This document shows, piece by piece, positions 13,821-17,302 of a stretch of DNA of 17,302 bases. Both the position numbers and the translations under genes were made by a program. The notes beneath the pieces were generated by a model, which saw only the letters and a program-made list of their open reading frames with translations, was not told the DNA's origin and did not search any database. The stretch covers positions 1 through 17,302 of the forward strand of contig JAFGDF010000320.1 of the NCBI GenBank assembly GCA_016932235.1. The letters are read 5' to 3'. Position 1 is the first letter of the stretch. The number at the start of each line of letters is the position of its first letter. The DNA is from Deltaproteobacteria bacterium. GTDB lineage: Bacteria > Desulfobacterota > DSM-4660 > Desulfatiglandales > HGW-15.

Positions 13821-15854
13821 CTATACTCTATCATAATGACTGAAATGCATACTGAAAGTGCCACGACCCTGAGAAACAGAGCGAAGGGCGGTTGAATAAC
13901 CGAACATTTTTGATAACGAAACATTCGCGGTTATGACCTGCACAAATCCCTTATTGATAATCTGATCAATCTTACCCTGTCTCGAATTAAGATCACCAAT
14001 AACCTCTCCCATAAACTCCTCCGGGACGAGGATCTCCGCCTTCATAATCGGTTCAAGAAGCACGGGTCCGGCCTTCCGGCATGCAGTCTGAAACGCCATT
14101 CCAGACGCCACTTTGAAAGCCATCGAATCCGATAGAGATTCTTTTATTCGGACACCAGTCAATGAGAACTCGGTGTCTATAACGGGATAACCCATTATTA
14201 CGCCGCTGTCAGCTGCCTCGCTGATTCCATCTTCTATGGCATTAATAAAATCTTCCGTTAAAGCAGGGTCATCACAATGATTAATGAAAATGTTTCCATC
14301 TCCCCTGTTCCTTGGCGACACAGCAATCTTTACTCCTGCAAAATGCTGATGCCCGGCCAGTTCCTTTTCAAAAATTTCTTCGTGCTCTGCCTTTCCTGAT
14401 ATCGTCTCCCGATAAACCACCTGGGGTTTTCCCTGGTTGGTATCAACCAGGAACTCTCGTTTTAATCTTCCCACAATGATCTCGAGATGCAGCTCCCCCA
14501 TGCCTGAAATAACCGTCTGACCGGTCTCCTCATCAATTTTAAACCGGAAAGTCGGATCTTCATCCGATAATTTTTTAAGCGCCTCCAGCAATCGGTCCTG
14601 ATCCTTCACTGATTTTGGTTCAGTTGCCACGGAGATAACAGGCTCGGTGAACTTCATGGGTTCGAGCAGAATTGGTTCAGACTCAGAGCATAATGTGTCT
14701 CCGGTAGTCGCAAATTTTAAACCCATAACGGCTATGATATCCCCAACTGAGGCTTTGTTTATGCGCTCTCTTTTATTGGAATGCATCTTCAAGAGTCTCG
14801 CCAATTTCTCGGTTATTTTTTTAGCTGGATTGTAAACGCTATCTCCGGTGTTTGCCGATCCTGAATAGACCCGGATGTAAGTCATCTTTCTCCCCTGATC
14901 CATCATCACCTTAAAAGCCAGGGCCGAAAAAGAGTCCTTAACCTGAGCAGCCCTGACTATCCTCGCGTCAGTATCAGGATCAACTCCTGTTATTGGTGGA
15001 ACATCAAGGGGTGATGGGAGATACTCGACAATACCGTTCAGTAAGTGCTGTATCCCCTTGTTTCTGAGAGCGGCTCCGCAAAACACCGGCACGAGATCAA
15101 GGTTTATTGTTGATTTGCGTATCGCCTGCTTAATCTCCACAGGATCGATCTCTGCATCGGCGAGATATTTATCCATTATCCGGTCATCCTTATCGGCCAG
15201 CGCTTCTATGAGCATGTCACGGTATTTTGATGCGTCCCCCATCAGATCATCCGGGATCTCCATCTCTTCGAATTCAGATCCCAGCGACTCCTCCTCCCAT
15301 ATGACAGCCTTCATCCTGATAAGATCGATTATTCCTTTAAAATTGTCTTCTGATCCCCAGGGCAATTGCAGAATTAAGGGTTTCGCTCCCAAGCGCCCTT
15401 TTATCATATCAACAACCCTGAGAAAGTCAGCCCCTATACGATCCATCTTGTTAACAAAGGCTATCTTGGGGACCTTGTATCTGTCAGCCTGATGCCATAC
15501 GGTCTCAGACTGAGGCTCAACTCCCCCTACGGCGCAAAAAACACCTATCGCGCCATCCAGGACCCTGAGTGATCTTTCAACTTCTATGGTGAAGTCAACA
15601 TGCCCCGGAGTGTCTATGATATTTATGTTATGCCCGAGCCAGTTGCAGGATGTCACCGCTGATGTGATAGTTATGCCTCTTTCCTTTTCTTCCAGCATCC
15701 AGTCCATGGTGGCTTCACCATCATGTACCTCACCCATCCTGTGTACTCTGCCCGTATAGTAGAGAATACGCTCGGTGATCGTGGTTTTGCCTGCATCAAT
15801 ATGGGCTATGATGCCGATATTTCTTATTTTCCTGAAATTTGAATCGGAGGTCAT
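13821..15854 (-). CDS. fusA: Elongation factor G, divergent paralogue
   Basis: Translational GTPase of 677 residues, shorter than the roughly 700 of E. coli EF-G. The G domain is complete: G1 AHIDAGKTT (17-25), G2 RGIT (59-62), G3 DTPGH (81-85) and G4 NKMD (135-138). Domain III reads DPTFRF...GMGELHLEI and domain IV begins GKPQVVYRE. The ending LLEPIM...[10 protein letters not shown]...MFGYSTALR...[12 protein letters not shown] is clearly EF-G. Domain IV is unusual. The glycine-rich tip loop (GGRGQYGHV in E. coli) reads AGHQHFAGV (500-508). The second tip loop, GSYHDVDSS in E. coli, reads GVRIKESLS (567-575), so the conserved tip His is Ile570. There is no rpsL, rpsG or tuf neighbour. I infer a second EF-G with a specialised role such as recycling or stress. 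It could still be the only copy, and the gene symbol refers to the family. The ribosome binding site is weak and the promoter is good. Confidence 0.88.
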   Translation of the reverse strand: MTSDSNFRKIRNIGIIAHIDAGKTTITERILYYTGRVHRMGEVHDGEATMDWMLEEKERGITITSAVTSCNWLGHNINIIDTPGHVDFTIEVERSLRVLDGAIGVFCAVGGVEPQSETVWHQADRYKVPKIAFVNKMDRIGADFLRVVDMIKGRLGAKPLILQLPWGSEDNFKGIIDLIRMKAVIWEEESLGSEFEEMEIPDDLMGDASKYRDMLIEALADKDDRIMDKYLADAEIDPVEIKQAIRKSTINLDLVPVFCGAALRNKGIQHLLNGIVEYLPSPLDVPPITGVDPDTDARIVRAAQVKDSFSALAFKVMMDQGRKMTYIRVYSGSANTGDSVYNPAKKITEKLARLLKMHSNKRERINKASVGDIIAVMGLKFATTGDTLCSESEPILLEPMKFTEPVISVATEPKSVKDQDRLLEALKKLSDEDPTFRFKIDEETGQTVISGMGELHLEIIVGRLKREFLVDTNQGKPQVVYRETISGKAEHEEIFEKELAGHQHFAGVKIAVSPRNRGDGNIFINHCDDPALTEDFINAIEDGISEAADSGVIMGYPVIDTEFSLTGVRIKESLSDSMAFKVASGMAFQTACRKAGPVLLEPIMKAEILVPEEFMGEVIGDLNSRQGKIDQIINKGFVQVITANVSLSKMFGYSTALRSVSQGRGTFSMHFSHYDRV

Positions 15855-15896
15855 ATCTTCTATTAAAATGTTTCAACATTATTGACACGAAGCGTA

Positions 15897-15925
15897 AATC
15901 TAAGTTATCCTTCCAGCCCTGTCAA
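15897..15925 (-). promoter_or_regulatory. Predicted promoter of the EF-G gene
   Basis: On the - strand a perfect TTGACA (15925 down to 15920) is followed after exactly 17 bases by TAGATT (15902 down to 15897), four of six matches to the -10 box. The start point near 15890 would give a leader of about 36 bases. It lies in the 103-base spacer shared with the divergent glycosylase gene. A second TTGACA on the + strand (15882-15887) has no acceptable -10. Confidence 0.55.
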
Positions 15926-15957
15926 GGCAATAAACAAAATATGAAGGATTATTGATA

Positions 15958-16623
15958 TTGAGTAGCCTTTCAACAATCAATCTCATGAAAATGTTTGATC
16001 TTCTTTTTAAAAGTTTCGGCCCTCAGCACTGGTGGCCTGGTGAAACCGAGCTGGAAATTATGGTCGGAGCGATATTAACCCAGAATACAAGCTGGAAAAA
16101 TGTGGAGAAAGCGATAGATAATCTGAAAAAGAAAGAGATTTTATCTCTTTCAGCCCTCAATTCAATTTCTCAAATCGAGCTTTCAAATGCTATAAGACCG
16201 GCAGGGTATTATAATATCAAGGCAAGACGACTGAAAAATCTCACTGCATTTATCCATGATCATTATGACTCGAATTTATCACGGATGGCCGAATATGAAA
16301 CTAACAGCCTGAGAGAATCACTTCTCTCGATTAATGGTATAGGGCCCGAAACAGCCGACAGTATTCTTCTTTACGTCTTTAATCGTCCCATATTCGTTAT
16401 AGATACATACACTCATCGAATATTGAGACGTCATGGCATCGTTGATGGAGAAATATCCTATTATGATTTACAGGCTATTTTTATGGATAATCTCTCTCCT
16501 GATCCATTCTTATTCAACGAGTTCCACGCCCTTATAGTTAAGACCGGCAAAGAATATTGTAAAAAAAATCCTGATTGTACCCACTGTCCGCTTAATCATT
16601 GGGGACCCCTGCCTCTGTCTTAA
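15958..16623 (+). CDS. Endonuclease III / MagIII-like HhH-GPD DNA glycosylase
   Basis: Base-excision repair glycosylase of about 221 residues. The TTG at 15958 is preferred because AAGGA lies 9 bases upstream; a TTG at 15952 is too close to it and the ATG at 15985 lacks a binding site. An N-terminal helical domain carries ILTQNTSWKNVEKAI (39-53), typical of the MagIII-like branch. The helix-hairpin-helix is INGIGPETADSIL (125-137), followed by FVIDTYTHR with the catalytic Asp149. Glu131 occupies the place of the E. coli Nth catalytic Lys120, which points to a monofunctional glycosylase without lyase activity and fits the MagIII group. FHALIVKTGKEYC begins the iron-sulphur segment with Cys201, Cys207 and Cys210, but no fourth Cys follows before the stop. 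It diverges from the EF-G gene. The exact damaged base removed cannot be told. Confidence 0.85.
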   Translation: MSSLSTINLMKMFDLLFKSFGPQHWWPGETELEIMVGAILTQNTSWKNVEKAIDNLKKKEILSLSALNSISQIELSNAIRPAGYYNIKARRLKNLTAFIHDHYDSNLSRMAEYETNSLRESLLSINGIGPETADSILLYVFNRPIFVIDTYTHRILRRHGIVDGEISYYDLQAIFMDNLSPDPFLFNEFHALIVKTGKEYCKKNPDCTHCPLNHWGPLPLS

Positions 16624-16946
16624 AAAGCGGTAACTGAACCTGACATCCTTTTGAACCAAATTTCCCTTGACAAACTCATAAAAAATAAGCCATGTTTGAA
16701 CGCTTTTTATTAAAAGTTCCGGCTTTTTAGATTGTACTACTGCTTAACCATATATGTTTATGGGCATATTATCCCCGCTTTACAAACTACCCATTTAGAA
16801 AAATAAGTGGAAGAACTCTCAAACAATAAAAATTGGAAATGCGATCCAGGATGATGTAAGCAGGGTATTTCTGAATGAGCCGTGATCGCATATCTTGCTA
16901 AGATTGAGATCCTTTTCGACCTATACAAATTTTAAGGAGGGAAAAG
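16624..16946. other. Gene-free spacer upstream of pyrB
   Basis: This 323-base AT-rich spacer has no convincing gene. It contains a TTGACA (16667-16672) followed after 18 bases by CATGTT (16691-16696), a poor -10, so a distant pyrB promoter is only possible. AAAAAGCG (16622-16629) is repeated inverted as CGCTTTTT (16701-16708), and AAGCC (16687-16691) as GGCTT (16721-16725). These are too far apart for a convincing terminator. A 12-codon frame (16692-16730) lacks a binding site. I see no PyrR-type anti-antiterminator or recognisable uracil-sensing attenuator. Confidence 0.4.
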
Positions 16947-17302
16947 ATGGATTTAAGACATGTAATTGAGGCCCAGCAGTTTGATCGAGAATGGTTGGAG
17001 AATAAATTTTTTCCTCTGGCTAAGAAAATGGAACATATCGCAGTGAGTGGGGGTTCACAAAGTTTACTGGCAGGAAAAAGGATGGTCACTTTCTTTTATG
17101 AACCAAGCACCCGGACCCGTTGCTCATTTGAAATGGCAATGGATATGTTAGGTGGTAGGGTCGTCTTCTCTACAGAAAACGCCCGGGAATTCTCGTCAGT
17201 AGCTAAAGGAGAGACCATTGAAGATACCATGAGGGTTATATCCGGTTACTTTCCTCACGTTATTGTTCTAAGGTCTCATGAAGAAGGAATGGCAGAAAGA
17301 GC
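16947..17302 (+). CDS. pyrB: Aspartate carbamoyltransferase catalytic chain, 5' part only
   Basis: The first 118 codons of a gene that runs off the right edge. AAGGAGGG five bases before the ATG at 16947 is the strongest ribosome binding site in the window. The product joins carbamoyl phosphate to aspartate, the committed step of de novo pyrimidine synthesis in the cytoplasm. FYEPSTRTR is the carbamoyl-phosphate binding loop, followed by CSFEMAMDMLGG. The segment FSSVAKGETIEDTMRVIS supplies the Ser-Lys loop contributed to the neighbouring subunit's active site. VIVLRS keeps the Arg that contacts carbamoyl phosphate, while the usual following His is shifted one place (LRSHEEG). The SVAKGE segment favours aspartate over ornithine carbamoyltransferase. 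The C-terminal aspartate-binding domain is outside the window. Confidence 0.9.
   Translation, partial: MDLRHVIEAQQFDREWLENKFFPLAKKMEHIAVSGGSQSLLAGKRMVTFFYEPSTRTRCSFEMAMDMLGGRVVFSTENAREFSSVAKGETIEDTMRVISGYFPHVIVLRSHEEGMAER

Noticed and set aside
16692..16730. 12-codon frame upstream of pyrB as a leader peptide for attenuation
   Set aside because: No ribosome binding site, no regulatory codon run, and no convincing terminator/antiterminator pair after it.

Overview
The window carries ten genes of a diderm bacterium of moderate GC content; nine are complete and pyrB runs off the right edge. The lineage cannot be fixed from sequence alone. An outer-membrane beta-barrel, an OmpA-type peptidoglycan-binding protein, FecR-type exoproteins and a soluble PAS/kinase/receiver protein fit a Desulfobacterota- or Nitrospirota-like Gram-negative, but this is a weak inference. 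I see no tRNA, rRNA, CRISPR array, insertion sequence or phage gene.

Left block (about 170-5330, + strand): a good sigma70-type promoter drives a three-gene envelope operon. It encodes a TPR plus beta-barrel outer-membrane protein resembling Slam/DUF560 proteins, a small periplasmic OmpA-like protein, and a 931-residue exported FecR-domain protein. The FecR protein has a low-complexity acidic linker and two related C-terminal beta-rich lobes that recall Slam cargo. The operon ends at a strong hairpin that also covers the 3' end of the convergent rarA gene. This operon is the best candidate for an undescribed system: a surface-export machine, its cargo and a cell-wall anchor.

Middle block: rarA (AAA+ replication-repair clamp-like ATPase) and an upstream PAS/histidine-kinase/receiver gene lie on the - strand. 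The kinase-like protein has Arg where the phosphoacceptor His should be. They diverge from dnaE (replicative polymerase alpha subunit, + strand) across 149 bases that contain two perfect dyads. dnaE converges on a periplasmic rhodanese-like gene.

Right block: a methyltransferase with a Cys4 N-terminus lies downstream of an EF-G gene on the - strand, separated from it by a hairpin. The EF-G has lost the canonical domain IV tip sequences, suggesting a specialised paralogue. Divergent from it is an endonuclease III/MagIII-like DNA glycosylase whose iron-sulphur motif lacks a fourth Cys. After a 323-base gap comes the start of pyrB (aspartate carbamoyltransferase). Apart from the envelope operon, the genes are housekeeping (replication, repair, translation, pyrimidine synthesis) and show no sign of recent transfer.
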